A DNA stretch of 64,000 nucleotides from Haloimpatiens lingqiaonensis (GCF_044502415.1 NZ_CP172402.1); one strand, 5' to 3'; shown: positions 27,940 through 37,739, counted from the first letter of the stretch. The notes: a model not told the origin generated them from the letters alone. Translations and numbers: made by a program.

Positions 27940-28510
27940 ATATGAGGAGGAAGTTAAATGAAAGAATATTATGAAGAGAACTTTAAAAAACAAATAGTAT
28001 GCTTATACAGCAATGGCGAAACATTAGCAGATATTAATAGAAGATATGGTATTGCAAAATCAACAGTTAAAGAATGGGTTAAAAGGTATAATAAATGTTC
28101 ACTTATAGGTGAGGAAGAAAAAGAATTAATTGTACTGAGAAAAAAAGTAAGACAGCTTCAAATAGATAATGATATTTTAAAGCAAGCAGCGTTAATACTA
28201 ATCAAAATGTAGTAAAAGATAGATAATAATGTCATGATAAAGGCCAATATGCAGAGCTTATACTAATGATGAATTTAGTAGGTAAAAAACCTGCAAAAGC
28301 AATATAAAAGTAGAATTAAAAATATAATGAAATAAATTGGATACTGCAAATAGGTATTTTTATTAAAAGGTTTCAAGTATTTTTCGTGTAGCGTAATGTT
28401 TTTGCTAAGCAATATGCTAAGACATGGAAAAATAAATGCCGTTATTAGAAGGGATAGTGGAAAGCTAAGATCATTATTAGTGGCAAGAATACTATCACCA
28501 AAAGACAAGA
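27940..28510 (+). mobile_element. Broken IS3-type element
   Basis: The orfA-like gene at 27958 is followed by about 300 bases with stop codons in all frames where the orfB integrase should be. I recognise no DDE integrase sequence there. Ends were not identified, so the limits are approximate; the element is presumably immobile. Confidence 0.5.
27958..28212 (+). CDS. IS3-family transposase OrfA-like protein
   Basis: An 84-residue helix-turn-helix protein: MKEYYEENFKKQIVCLYSNG, then NRRYGIAKSTVKEWVKRY as the recognition helix, and a C-terminal leucine-zipper-like KELIVLRKKVRQLQIDNDIL. This is the standard IS3 OrfA layout. GGAGGAAG precedes the ATG. The partner orfB is missing, so no complete transposase can be made from this copy. 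Confidence 0.8.
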   Translation: MKEYYEENFKKQIVCLYSNGETLADINRRYGIAKSTVKEWVKRYNKCSLIGEEEKELIVLRKKVRQLQIDNDILKQAALILIKM

Positions 28511-28585
28511 AATAAAATGATTAATTTTGGTATGGGGGTACAACAGATTAACTCTACTACTATTAATCCACTATGTTTAGTAACT

Positions 28586-30065
28586 AAATATATAACTTAA
28601 CTTCTTTAATTTTAAAAGCTAAAAATCCATTTATAGATAAATATTTATATATATGAATATTATTACATTGGTAATACTTATAGTTATCCTATAAATAACT
28701 AACAAATTTTTCTAACAGGCTAACTTTAGCTCGGTAAGTACTTTTTTTATAGGTACATCTTTTTTAGCTTGCTCATAAACAAAATATACTAGTTCTTTAG
28801 CCGTTAGGCATTTGATGGATTTTATGGTATCTCCAATTGTTTTAAGCTCCTTAAGATGATATAACCTATAAATCTCTAGGAAATTGATTGCTAAGAATGT
28901 AAGCAGAAAGTATCTCTCGATAGAGAGTATACCTTGAACTTTATATTCATCAAATCCTAAGTGTGTTTTAAGATATTTGTAGTTAGTTTCAATACTCCAT
29001 CTTTTTAGATAGTATTTTATTATAGCCTCGTTGTTAAGTTCTACATCCGTAGACATTAGGTATACAGGATCTTTGAAGTCATCTCCATCAACTTCATAGC
29101 AAATTAAGGCTGTTGCATTTTCAAACTTTGAAACATTACCTTCGTATCTATATATTCTATACTCAGTACCTTCGATGGTAACTACATCTAAGGTAGCTGG
29201 ATTTATATATTTAGCGAATTCCTTAATTTGCATTGTGATTCCTAATGGAGAAATTTTTCTGTTAGATTTTAAAGCACCAATAAGGTTAAAACCTTTTAGC
29301 ATACAACCGTTTATTAACTTTTCGCTAGTATACCAACTGTCAACAAGACAATATACTTTATCGCAGTTAGTAGGTTTTTCAAAAGAACTAATAAAATTTA
29401 AAGCTATATCCGACTTTCCCATAAAAGTTTTATTATGTTTTTTACAGTTTTCTTCACTTAAATAAGGCTTGTAGGTTAAAGGGATAGACATATTCCCTGC
29501 AACAAAATTAGAAGTAACTACACAATGAGACCAAAGAGTTTTACCTTCTGTATGGCAGTGATTATAGCTTAATCCTTGCATTTTCTTTGCTTGTATTTTA
29601 GGATTCACGGTATCATCTATCACTAAGAATCCTACGGATTTTGATTTTATGAGTTTATTGAAATGTAAATTTAAATAGTTAATACGATTTCTATCAATGA
29701 GACTATCGTCCCACTTGGAGTGACTCAAAAATCTATATATTGAGCTACTACTTTTAGCAGTTAGTATATGTTCTGAGATTTTAAGTAAAGACTTTGTGCT
29801 ATCTAAATTTATTAATCCATTAATAATAGTGGTTATATGATGAAATTGCGGTTTACTCATTCCATAATTTACATCATTTAAGTAATTGTAAAGTTCATCA
29901 TTAATGGATATAATATTATTAAATTTATTTGGCATACTGACCACCTCCGGGTAATATTTGTGTTGTAACTTATATTTTACACGGAAAAAGTCAGCGTGCC
30001 ATATTTATTTTTTGGTAATAGTACCAATTCAACTTTTTATTTTGCAGAAGTTAAGTATATAATTT
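28586..30065 (-). mobile_element. IS4/IS701-like insertion sequence
   Basis: One transposase gene flanked by inverted ends: AAATATATAACTTAACTTC at 28586-28604 and, on the other strand from 30065 inward, AAATTATATACTTAACTTC, 17 of 19 matching. No clean target duplication is seen. Sequences outside both ends resemble the promoter region and first codons of the gene at 35914, so the element seems to lie in the remains of a paralogue of that gene. Confidence 0.65.
28712..29944 (-). CDS. DDE transposase (IS4/IS701-like)
   Basis: The 410-residue protein has the acidic residues of a DDE transposase in order: GFLVIDDTVNPK, VYCLVDSWYTSEKL, and the glutamate in LKRWSIETNYKYLKTHLGFD. The HITTIINGLI N-terminus and YRFLSHSKWDDSLI region suit the IS701-like branch of IS4 relatives. 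The frame is intact. A purine-rich GGAGGTGG lies before the start on the minus strand. Confidence 0.8.
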   Translation of the reverse strand: MVSMPNKFNNIISINDELYNYLNDVNYGMSKPQFHHITTIINGLINLDSTKSLLKISEHILTAKSSSSIYRFLSHSKWDDSLIDRNRINYLNLHFNKLIKSKSVGFLVIDDTVNPKIQAKKMQGLSYNHCHTEGKTLWSHCVVTSNFVAGNMSIPLTYKPYLSEENCKKHNKTFMGKSDIALNFISSFEKPTNCDKVYCLVDSWYTSEKLINGCMLKGFNLIGALKSNRKISPLGITMQIKEFAKYINPATLDVVTIEGTEYRIYRYEGNVSKFENATALICYEVDGDDFKDPVYLMSTDVELNNEAIIKYYLKRWSIETNYKYLKTHLGFDEYKVQGILSIERYFLLTFLAINFLEIYRLYHLKELKTIGDTIKSIKCLTAKELVYFVYEQAKKDVPIKKVLTELKLAC

Positions 30066-30131
30066 AAAACAGGAAGTGACTATACGTGAAAAAGATGTCT
30101 AGTGGAATAACTAATTCCAAAATAAAAACCA
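30066..30131 (+). pseudogene. 5' remnant of an AAA-ATPase/PD-(D/E)XK gene
   Basis: GGAAGTGACTATACGTGAAA and the following codons (KKMSSGITNS) align with GGAAGTGATTATACATGAAA and KKMPIGISNF at the start of the gene at 35914. Only about 15 codons remain. The upstream block with ACTCTACTACTATTAAT at 28546-28575 is shared with 35686-35715, so both sides of the adjacent insertion sequence come from one old gene copy. Confidence 0.65.
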
Positions 30132-30185
30132 ATCACCAAAGTTACCCAACCCTCAATACTAACAAAGTAACCTTGGTGATCTTAT
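30132..30185. terminator. Bidirectional hairpin
   Basis: ATCACCAAAGTTAC and GTAACCTTGGTGAT pair with one mismatch; on the minus strand the stem is followed by TGGTTTTTATTTT. It lies just beyond the restored stop of the minus-strand DUF4179 gene and is its likely terminator. Confidence 0.7.
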
Positions 30186-30207
30186 TTACCCAACCTGTAT
30201 CTCTAAG

Positions 30208-31651
30208 TCATTTAAGCTCTATATTGAATTTTAAATCTTCCCTTAGCTTATAATTTTCCAAAGGGGTAGTGCATATGGTGTATTCCTCATCAGGATTAAG
30301 AGAAGAAAAATCCAGTGTAAATGTGTTTGGATTGTTTTTATCCTTTACAATATTGTTGTATGGACTTAGTGGCTTAAGTAACTTATTTTTAGAGTCCTTT
30401 ATAAAAAGTTTTTGGCCTTGAAAATTAGGGAATTTTCCAGTCCACCGTGTACTTAACTGTAGTTTTGGTGCTTGAAGTTTGTATTTCAGTTATAGTGAGT
30501 TTACCAAAATTGCCCTGAGGGAGAACTAAAGGCAAGGTGCTCTTTAACGGAGCTGAGTTGTGCTTAAGGCCTTTAGGAACTACATCTTGAGCCATATCCT
30601 TCATAGATTCAGAACCAGATAGTTCGCTAGTAAAATCGCAAGGAATTACAGTTAAATACTTAGGAGTTCTTTGTAGTGCATCTAAATCCAAGGTGTATTT
30701 AAACCCTTTAAAAATATCAGTGCTGCTATAATGACTACCTTTAAATTTCACTTCATTTCCTTTATCATCCAAAACAAACCAGGTATTATGATCCCAAAAG
30801 TTATCATTATTGCCATCCTCAGCTGAGGGTTTATCCCTATGACCACTAATAAAAATTGATGTGTTTATAGGGGTTAGAACTACTTTATCTATGGTTATAG
30901 AACTATTTTCATATTTTATACTTTTATTTGGATGAAAGATTTTTGTATGTTTAGCTATTTTGTCTTTTGAAACAGAGAATTTAAAATCCCAATTGCCGTC
31001 TATTCCTAAAATAGATTTAATATTAATACTTATATCCAATTTATTAGGTAGTTTTTTATTTTTTGTATCTAAGGTAGCTATAGTTGTCAATGTGTTTTCG
31101 TCTAAAAAGTCGCCATTAGCACCTCCAGCTAGAGTGGATATTTTTCCATTTATCTTAATATAATTTCCAAGGAAAGGCCAGTCATAGTTGCCGCTTTCCA
31201 TACGTTTTTTTACATCAGCTCCTTTTAAGGTATAGCCTATCATAAGACCAGAGTCATCGTATATAGCATCATGTATGGTCATGGTAAGACCATTAAAAGT
31301 TGCGGTTTTGCCTATCATTTGAGAATATTTGCTATAGTCTCCTCCGTAGCCTAGTTTCTTATTTATGATTTCTATAATGGAATTTAAAACAGGAACATTA
31401 TCCGCGAAAGTTGGATTTTTTATGCCTACTCCTATTAGGCAACAAAAGCCTACTGCCGCTGCTGCAGCACCATATTTAAGCTTTTTTAAGCGCTTATTTT
31501 TGCTGCTATTTACCTGACCTTTTAGGTTATTTATAATTTTCTTTTTAGAAAACTCGCTCATATCCGCATCTATAGAATTAAATTGATTTTCATCCATTTC
31601 TATTCCATTTAGTAAATTCAATATGTCTTTTTCTTCTATATTAGCATTCAT
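30208..31651 (-). pseudogene. DUF4179 membrane protein, probable anti-sigma partner, frameshifted
   Basis: Reading leftward, a polar N-terminal region of about 60 residues precedes one hydrophobic segment (KYGAAAAAVGFCCLIGVGI) and a long extracytoplasmic DUF4179 domain (TFADNVPVLNSIIEIINKKL, MIGYTLKG). This layout is usual for proteins encoded directly after ECF sigma genes and thought to restrain them. The open frame stops at 30425 after VDWKIP, but the neighbouring frame continues GKFPNFQGQKLFIKDSKNK through PLENYKLREDLKFNIELK to a stop at 30208. One extra base near 30440 explains this. Its start overlaps the sigma gene by 11 bases. Confidence 0.8.
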
Positions 31652-32213
31652 TAAATAATTCCCCCTTTAAAGCGCTAAACTTTTTCTTTAAGGATTTTCG
31701 TCCTCTTGAAAGTCTATTATCTACTGCAGAACGTCTAATGGAGAGTTTATCTGCTATATTTGTTATTTCCTCGTCCAAGAAATATCTCCTTATAAATATT
31801 TCTCTGTCTACAGGGTCCATGGAATTTATAAGTGCAAGCAATTCCTCTCTATTTTCTTTTTCTATTATTATTTTTTCAGTATTTTCATCATCCGCCAATG
31901 AATAATCATCTATACATTCTGGATTTGCCTGTCTGCAGATTTTTCGTTTATAATCAATAGCTTTGTATTTGGTGACTGCTATTAGCCAATTTTTAAAGTT
32001 GCCCTTACTTTGGTCAAAGCTATCTATATTGTTCCATAGGCATAAAAACACATCATTGACACACTCTTCAATGCAGCTAATGTCATTGCCTCTATAGAGA
32101 ACGCTATAGGCAACCTTGTATACTAAGTTTCCATAGGTATTTACTATAAATTCCAATGCCTTGGAGTTTTTCTTTTTAATTTGGTCTATAAAATTAGAGT
32201 CATCTATCCGCAT
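31641..32213 (-). CDS. ECF-type RNA polymerase sigma factor
   Basis: The 190-residue protein has sigma region 2 (NTYGNLVYKVAYSVL, CIEECVNDVFLCLWNNIDSF and KGNFKNWLIAVTKYKAIDYKR) and region 4 (MDPVDREIFIRRYFLDEEIT and AVDNRLSRGRKSLKKK). There is no region 1.1 or 3, as in the ECF group. AAGGAGGTTAAC precedes the start on the minus strand. It overlaps the DUF4179 gene, so the pair forms an operon, probably autoregulated and responding to an envelope signal that cannot be read from the sequence. Confidence 0.92.
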   Translation of the reverse strand: MRIDDSNFIDQIKKKNSKALEFIVNTYGNLVYKVAYSVLYRGNDISCIEECVNDVFLCLWNNIDSFDQSKGNFKNWLIAVTKYKAIDYKRKICRQANPECIDDYSLADDENTEKIIIEKENREELLALINSMDPVDREIFIRRYFLDEEITNIADKLSIRRSAVDNRLSRGRKSLKKKFSALKGELFNEC

Positions 32214-32453
32214 TTTGTTAACCTCCTTGAGAAGCTTCTCAACTATATATACGTGAGGTAGGGGGAAAATCTATCAATTTTGTGGGAAGTTTTAAATTTA
32301 AAATTATAATTTGAAATTTAAATTATGATTTGTATATTGATTTTTATAATTGCAAAATTTAATATGCAAAAACTTAATATATTAATATTATAACATTTAT
32401 ATTGTAAATCAGTAAAAAACTACTAAAGGTACTTCGCCAAAGGTATTTCTGGC
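32214..32453. other. Intergenic, no gene seen
   Basis: AT-rich gap between the sigma gene start and the end of the DnaB-like gene, both on the minus strand. It should hold the sigma operon promoter; GAGAAGCTTCTC at 32229-32240 is a short perfect palindrome just upstream of the binding site. No other feature is clear. Confidence 0.4.
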
Positions 32454-33737
32454 TTAGCTAATTCTTTGCAAATTCTCATGCCATTTCAGCTTAACCGTCC
32501 CAACTTTTCCGTTTCTACTTTTGGAAATTATGTTTTCGATAATATCCTTTTCTTCGCTGTCTTTATTGTAGTAGAAGTCTCTGTAGAGAAACATTACTAA
32601 GTCCGCATCTTGCTCTAGGTTGCCGGATTCTCTTAGGTCAGAAAGCATGGGTCTGTGGTTTGCTCTGGCTTCTGGAGCTCTTGATAGTTGAGACAGGGCA
32701 ATTACGGCTACATCTAGCTCCTTGGCAAGAAGCTTTAGGCTGCGAGATATTTTGCCCACCTCAATGCTGCGGTTTTCACTTCTTTCACCGGAGTCTATTA
32801 GCTGCAGATAATCTATGATCACTAGGTCAAGGCCCTTTTGTAGCTTTAACCTTTTACATTCGTTCTTTATATCCTTTAGCACAAAAATGCTGTCATATAT
32901 GTGTAGGGGACAGGAACTTAAAGCACTGGCGGTATTTATAGTTTCCACCCATTGCTTGTCTGATAGGTCCGAATATTTTATATTGTCACAGGGAATAGCG
33001 GAACATATGGAAAGGGCTCTTTCAAGCACGTGCTCTTTAGACATTTCCAAGTTGAAAAAAGCCACTCTTTCTTTTTTTCTTGAAGCTACATTTAAAGCTA
33101 TATTTAGTGCAAATGAGGTTTTCCCCATGGAAGGTCTTGCAGCTAGTAAAATAAAATCCTTGTAGGAAAGGCCGCCTAGCATATAATCAAGGTTTTTATA
33201 ACCAGTGGATATGCCCCTTATGCCGCCGCCTTTTTTATATCTAAGTTCCATGTTGTTGATTACGGATTCTAGAGCAGGTACTAAGTCACCATCGTCTTGC
33301 TTTTTTACATTTTTTAGTTTGAAAAAGTTTTCTTCCATATAGTTCATGATTTTATCTGAGCAGGAATTTTCCTTTTCAATAAGATTTATTCCGTTTTTCA
33401 TAAGAAGCTTTAGTTTTCTGTTTGTGGATTTTTCCTTCAGGGTGGCAGCATAATAATTTATATTAAATGTTGGCAGAGCGCTGGATACTATGCTGCTTAT
33501 ATAGGAAATTCCACCGGCATCAATAAGGGAGGAGCCTAGTTTTTCGCAAAGGGAAGTTATCTCTATAGCCTTGTTTTCCTCAAAAAGCTTAATTGCAGCG
33601 GAAAAAATCAACTTGTGCTTGCTGTCGTAAAAGTCCTGGGGTTCTAAAATATCTATAATTTTTAGCATATAATCATTTTTTAGTATCATAGCGCCTATAA
33701 GTTCACTTTCCATTTGAAGATTATAAAATTTATTCAC
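32454..33737 (-). CDS. DnaB-like replicative DNA helicase
   Basis: A 427-residue helicase with a DnaB N-terminal domain (LQMESELIGAMILKNDYMLK) and a RecA-like C-terminal domain: GISTGYKNLDYMLGGL, Walker A AARPSMGKTS, Walker B VIIDYLQLI, then ALSQLSRAPE and LRESGNLEQDADLVMFLYRD. All core motifs are present. It lies 11 bases after a DnaD-like gene on the same strand, an arrangement that recalls phage replication modules. It may be a second DnaB or a domesticated prophage remnant; no other phage genes are nearby. Confidence 0.9.
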   Translation of the reverse strand: MNKFYNLQMESELIGAMILKNDYMLKIIDILEPQDFYDSKHKLIFSAAIKLFEENKAIEITSLCEKLGSSLIDAGGISYISSIVSSALPTFNINYYAATLKEKSTNRKLKLLMKNGINLIEKENSCSDKIMNYMEENFFKLKNVKKQDDGDLVPALESVINNMELRYKKGGGIRGISTGYKNLDYMLGGLSYKDFILLAARPSMGKTSFALNIALNVASRKKERVAFFNLEMSKEHVLERALSICSAIPCDNIKYSDLSDKQWVETINTASALSSCPLHIYDSIFVLKDIKNECKRLKLQKGLDLVIIDYLQLIDSGERSENRSIEVGKISRSLKLLAKELDVAVIALSQLSRAPEARANHRPMLSDLRESGNLEQDADLVMFLYRDFYYNKDSEEKDIIENIISKSRNGKVGTVKLKWHENLQRIS

Positions 33738-33748
33738 TTCTTCGCCCC

Positions 33749-35005
33749 CTATTCATCTTTATTTTCGAATTCAGGAATTTCCACATAATCATAGGCAGAT
33801 ACATTTGGAATGCAGTAGTAATTTCCGTTGAAATCCCTGTAATTTCCGTCATTGCAGTCATTAGAGTTGCTGCTGTAATTCTGGTAATTATTGCTGCTAT
33901 AATTTTGGTGATTATCAGGGTTGTAGTCTTGATGATTATTAGCATTAAAACCTTGGTGATTGCTAGCGTTATAGCCTTGATAATTACTATTGCCATAACC
34001 TTTGTGATTACCAGTGAAATCTTCAGAAGAGTAATCTTTGAAGCCTTTGTTTCTGCTTTGCTTTTCATTCCATTCCCTTTGGTAATTTTCTACTTGGGCT
34101 TTGGATTTAATTCCTAGAGAAAGCCAGTTGTTTAGTATGCAATTAATATAGCTCATGCTTCTTGCGTTGTGATTTACAGCCTCTAGTATGGCTATTTCCA
34201 TGGCTTCAGGATCTATGTCCTTTGACCAATCATAAAGTTTTACATATTCTAAAGGGGTTATGGGATGAATGTTGCTGCTAAACAGTTTTATAAGGCTTTT
34301 AAATGCAGGGTCCAAGGTCTCAAAGGCGCTGCTAGACTCTAAAGGTATAAGAGGATCTTGGGCTTCGGCAGTATGTTCAGTAGCATCTGAATAGTTTAAA
34401 GATGCATCGGTTGAGGTATCTAGGGTATTTAAAGCAGTGCTTGTATTATTTATGGTGTTTGAAATGCTTGATTTTGTAGCATCGGGTATACTTGGAGTAT
34501 TTATAGTGCTTGTGAAATTTATAGTGATAGAAGTGTCTATAATATTATTTTCAGTATCTATGGTTTTGGAAGTGTTGCTTACAGAATTCAGTTTTATACC
34601 TTGAAATAGCTTGTCTAAAGGGTACTCCTCATCTGCACAAATATTATAGAATTTTTGTAGAAAGTCCTTACTTACCACTTTTTTAAGCTCGCCATTTAAG
34701 CTTTTTATATTGTTTGGGCTGTTTATAAAGTTTTCCCTTATCCAGTTTGTTATCATAATTTCCTTTGAGCTTTCAGAGTATTCTATGTACCCACACTCAG
34801 TGAGTCTATTTAAAAGATTGTCCACTTCACCTTCATTAAAGCCAGTTTCAAAGCCCATGGTTTTCTTGGATATTTGATAGATGCCGCATTGATTGGTATT
34901 AGGGTTGGTCATTGTGTAAATATAAAAATACCTTTCCTCAGGGGTTAGGTCTACTACAAAAGCATCTCTCCAAAAGTTTATATAAAACATTCTAAATACT
35001 GCCAT
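33749..35005 (-). CDS. DnaD-domain replication protein with Asn-rich tail
   Basis: The 418-residue protein starts with a winged-helix region (FYINFWRDAFVVDLTPEERY, GIYQISKKTMGFETGF, LLNRLTECGYIEY) as in DnaD-like and phage replication organiser proteins. A Ser/Thr/Asn-rich linker (about residues 155-215) precedes the DnaD C-terminal domain (KLFSSNIHPITPLEYVKLYD through MSYINCILNNWLSLGIKS). The last 90 residues are repetitive, with NHQ, NYQ and NSN units. DnaD recruits helicase to origins; its place before the DnaB-like gene fits helicase loading. Confidence 0.82.
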   Translation of the reverse strand: MAVFRMFYINFWRDAFVVDLTPEERYFYIYTMTNPNTNQCGIYQISKKTMGFETGFNEGEVDNLLNRLTECGYIEYSESSKEIMITNWIRENFINSPNNIKSLNGELKKVVSKDFLQKFYNICADEEYPLDKLFQGIKLNSVSNTSKTIDTENNIIDTSITINFTSTINTPSIPDATKSSISNTINNTSTALNTLDTSTDASLNYSDATEHTAEAQDPLIPLESSSAFETLDPAFKSLIKLFSSNIHPITPLEYVKLYDWSKDIDPEAMEIAILEAVNHNARSMSYINCILNNWLSLGIKSKAQVENYQREWNEKQSRNKGFKDYSSEDFTGNHKGYGNSNYQGYNASNHQGFNANNHQDYNPDNHQNYSSNNYQNYSSNSNDCNDGNYRDFNGNYYCIPNVSAYDYVEIPEFENKDE

Positions 35006-35039
35006 GATTATCCCTCCAAATTTATCATCCTTTAATCAC

Positions 35040-35116
35040 AAAGAAGCAATTATAGCTTTAGCACCGTCTTTTGCAACATCACTAGTGCTTAAACCGTTGT
35101 TTATGTATAGCAAAAA
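35040..35116. other. Intergenic, no gene seen
   Basis: Short AT-rich stretch upstream of the DnaD-like gene; it may hold that gene's promoter on the minus strand. Nothing distinct is recognised. Confidence 0.35.
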
Positions 35117-35306
35117 TAAACAGAGCTCTTAGCTTCAGATGGATTTTTTGCCCCAGCTGAAGGTTAGAGAACGTTATCCAGGGACGTAGCTGGCGTTAAC
35201 TCGCACTTTGTTAAAAGTGGGAGTGTTACGGCAGGTAGTCATCGGATAAACAGAGCTCTTAGCTTCAGATGGATTTTTCTCCAGCTGAAGGTTAGTCATG
35301 GGATAA
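35117..35306. repeat. Dispersed structured repeat, copy A (1.5 units)
   Basis: Contains AAACAGAGCTCTTAGCTTC, a small CTTCAG/CTGAAG hairpin, TTATCCAGGGACGTAGCTGG and TACGGCAGGTAGTCATCGGA, after which the first third repeats from 35247. The same blocks appear in reverse orientation at 46999-47134 and in part at 62656-62722. Non-coding; a MITE or conserved RNA element is possible. Confidence 0.7.
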
Positions 35307-35680
35307 ATTTACTTCTTTAATAACTAAATATGCATTTGGTTATTTTATTCCACTTTTTAATAAGCTTTTAATAAAACTTTTGATGAATATTTTAATAAGC
35401 TTTTAATAAATTTTTTGATGAATGTTTTAATAAACCTTTTGAGAAAAATATTTGAAAAGTTTTTAGCAGCAGCAAAAAAGTATTTATGGAGGGAACTATT
35501 ATTTTTTATTATGCTGATGATTATTTTTTATTAATTATATTTTTTATTAATTATATTTTTTATTATTTGTATTAATCTTATTTCTTCTTTTTATTATTAT
35601 TATTATTTTAATAATAGGATTGAAGGGGCTAGGAAGGGGGTATAGAGGGGATGAAATTGGTAGGAGATAGGAATTAGAAG
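35307..35680. repeat. AT-rich tandem repeats
   Basis: Imperfect tandem copies of AATAAGCTTTTAATAAA plus CTTTTGATGAAT lie at about 35356-35450, then ATT-rich microsatellite (TTTTTATTAATTATA units) at 35500-35600. No gene is supported. Confidence 0.6.
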
Positions 35681-35913
35681 GGTAACTCTACTACTATTAA
35701 TTTACTATGTTTAATTAGCAGCATGTATGGTAATATAATTAATATATAGAGGATTTTTGACCTAGTTGTGCGGAATTATTCCATCCTCTATAAGTGGGGT
35801 GTAGTTCACAGAAACATAGAATTCATAAAATCATATAGTTTATGGAATATCCATTTAAAGAAGACAGGGTTATAGAGATTAAATACCTAATCAAAAATGG
35901 GAAGTGATTATAC

Positions 35914-37581
35914 ATGAAAAAGATGCCTATTGGAATAAGTAATTTTAAAGAAATAATTGAAAAGAATTATTATTATGTAGATAAAACATTGCTTATTAAG
36001 GAAATATTAGATGATGGTTCAAAAGTAATATTACTAACGCGACCAAGACGTTTTGGAAAAACTATAAATATGAGTATGTTAAAGTATTACTTTGAAAACA
36101 CAAAAAAGGATAATTCTTATTTGTTTAAGGATTTAAAGATATTTAGTCAAGGAGAAATGTATATAAAAAACCAAGGGAAATATCCAGTTATATTTATTAC
36201 TTTAAAAGATATAAAAAATAGCACATGGGAGATGACTTATAGCAAAATTAAAGCATGTATAGAAGAGGAATATGACAGATTTGCTTTTTTAGCAGAAAGT
36301 GATCGACTAACAGAAATTGAAAAGGAAATATTCAGTAAAATAAGAAGGGGAATAGCTAAAGAAAGTGAATATGAAAATTCTTTGAAATACTTAACAGAGT
36401 ATTTAGATAAGCACTATGGCGTTGCACCGATTTTGCTTTTAGATGAATATGATGTACCAATTCAAAGTGGTTACGTAAATGGTTTTTATGATAAAATAAT
36501 AGAATTTATACGTAATTGGCTAAGTGGAGCTGTAAAGGATAATAATCACATTAGTTTTTCAATTATGACAGGTATACTCAGGATTGGTAAAGAGAGTATA
36601 TTTAGTGGAATGAATAATCTTAAGGTGCGTACTTTATTGGATAATCAATATAGTGAATACTTTGGATTTACGGAAGATGAAATAGTAAAAATGCTAAGAG
36701 ATTACCAAAGAGAAAAAGAATTTGAAGTAGTAAAAGAATGGTATAATGGCTATGTTTTTGGGGAAACACAGATATATAATCCTTGGTCCATAATAAATTA
36801 TATTGACAATAAAAGTAGTAATCCTCAAGCTTATTGGCTTCATACTAGTAGCAATGATGTAATACATGATGTAATTAAAAATTCGAATACAAGGATACAG
36901 GAAAATCTTATAAGGTTAATGGAAGGTTCTGTGATTGAAGAATTAATAGATACAAATATAATTTATAAAGATATTTATAAAGAGGATAATTATTTGTTTA
37001 GTTTTTTACTTCTTGCAGGTTATTTGAAGGTAAATGAAGTTCGTCAAAATGAATTTGGGTTTACAGTAGCTAGATTATCTATTCCTAATAAAGAAATCAG
37101 AACTGTTTATAGGCAAGAAATAATGACACAAATATCAAATGGAATAAATCCTATGGAACAAATTAAGATGGTAAAATCTCTAGTTTTAGGTGATGTTGAT
37201 ACTTTTGAAAAAATATTTACCAGCCTTTTATTGAAAACAACAAGTTTTCATGATAGCCCAGAAAGTTTTTATCATGGATTTATGCTAGGAATTACTACAC
37301 TTCTTATAGATAGCTATATTATAAAATCTAATAGAGAAAGTGGGTACGGTAGATTTGATTTAAGTATGGTACCTAGGGAAAAAGATAAACCAGCAGTAAT
37401 TATGGAATTCAAAAAAGCAAATAGTAAAGAAGAGTTGGATGAAAAAGCTAAGGAAGCATTATTGCAAATAGAAGAAAAGCAATATGAAACAGATATTTAT
37501 GATTTAGGAATAGATAAAATATATAAATATGGAATTAGTTTTATTGGGAAAGAGTTTAGTATATCAAGGAACAAAGCATAA
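35914..37581 (+). CDS. AAA-ATPase-like / PD-(D/E)XK nuclease-domain protein
   Basis: A 555-residue protein of the family pairing an N-terminal AAA-ATPase-like domain (PIGISNFKEIIEKNYYYVDK, P-loop LTRPRRFGKT near residues 48-57, LLLDEYDVPIQ as Walker B) with a C-terminal PD-(D/E)XK-like domain (GRFDLSMVPR and AVIMEFKKA supply D, E and K). Such genes are often present in several copies in gut and soil Firmicutes, and their role is unresolved; defence and mobile-element links have been proposed. A 5' remnant of a second copy lies at 30066. A GGGAAGTGA site precedes the ATG. Confidence 0.85.
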   Translation: MKKMPIGISNFKEIIEKNYYYVDKTLLIKEILDDGSKVILLTRPRRFGKTINMSMLKYYFENTKKDNSYLFKDLKIFSQGEMYIKNQGKYPVIFITLKDIKNSTWEMTYSKIKACIEEEYDRFAFLAESDRLTEIEKEIFSKIRRGIAKESEYENSLKYLTEYLDKHYGVAPILLLDEYDVPIQSGYVNGFYDKIIEFIRNWLSGAVKDNNHISFSIMTGILRIGKESIFSGMNNLKVRTLLDNQYSEYFGFTEDEIVKMLRDYQREKEFEVVKEWYNGYVFGETQIYNPWSIINYIDNKSSNPQAYWLHTSSNDVIHDVIKNSNTRIQENLIRLMEGSVIEELIDTNIIYKDIYKEDNYLFSFLLLAGYLKVNEVRQNEFGFTVARLSIPNKEIRTVYRQEIMTQISNGINPMEQIKMVKSLVLGDVDTFEKIFTSLLLKTTSFHDSPESFYHGFMLGITTLLIDSYIIKSNRESGYGRFDLSMVPREKDKPAVIMEFKKANSKEELDEKAKEALLQIEEKQYETDIYDLGIDKIYKYGISFIGKEFSISRNKA

Positions 37582-37606
37582 GTTAACAACAAAGATGGAT
37601 AGATAT

Positions 37607-37662
37607 GGGGACGGTTAACAACTTTTAGCTTTAGATTTAGCTAAAAATTGTTAACCGTCCCC
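37607..37662. repeat. REPIN-like palindrome 1
   Basis: GGGGACGGTTAACAACTTTT and its complement AATTGTTAACCGTCCCC flank a short AT-rich centre with TTTAGCT/AGCTAAA pairing. It lies just after the gene at 35914 and could also act as a terminator. The same ends recur at least seven more times to 56 kb and as half sites near 63 kb. Confidence 0.85.
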
Positions 37663-37739
37663 TTAATCTTTAGGGTGGAAACCTAAACATCAAATCCCTC
37701 ACGAAGCTACCGTTGCTTGTATCAGTGGTAATTTACTAC

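Noticed and set aside
33730..34068. Minus-strand 112-codon frame rich in T, I and A opposite the DnaD tail
   Set aside because: A frame-shadow of the Asn-rich repetitive tail of the DnaD-like protein.
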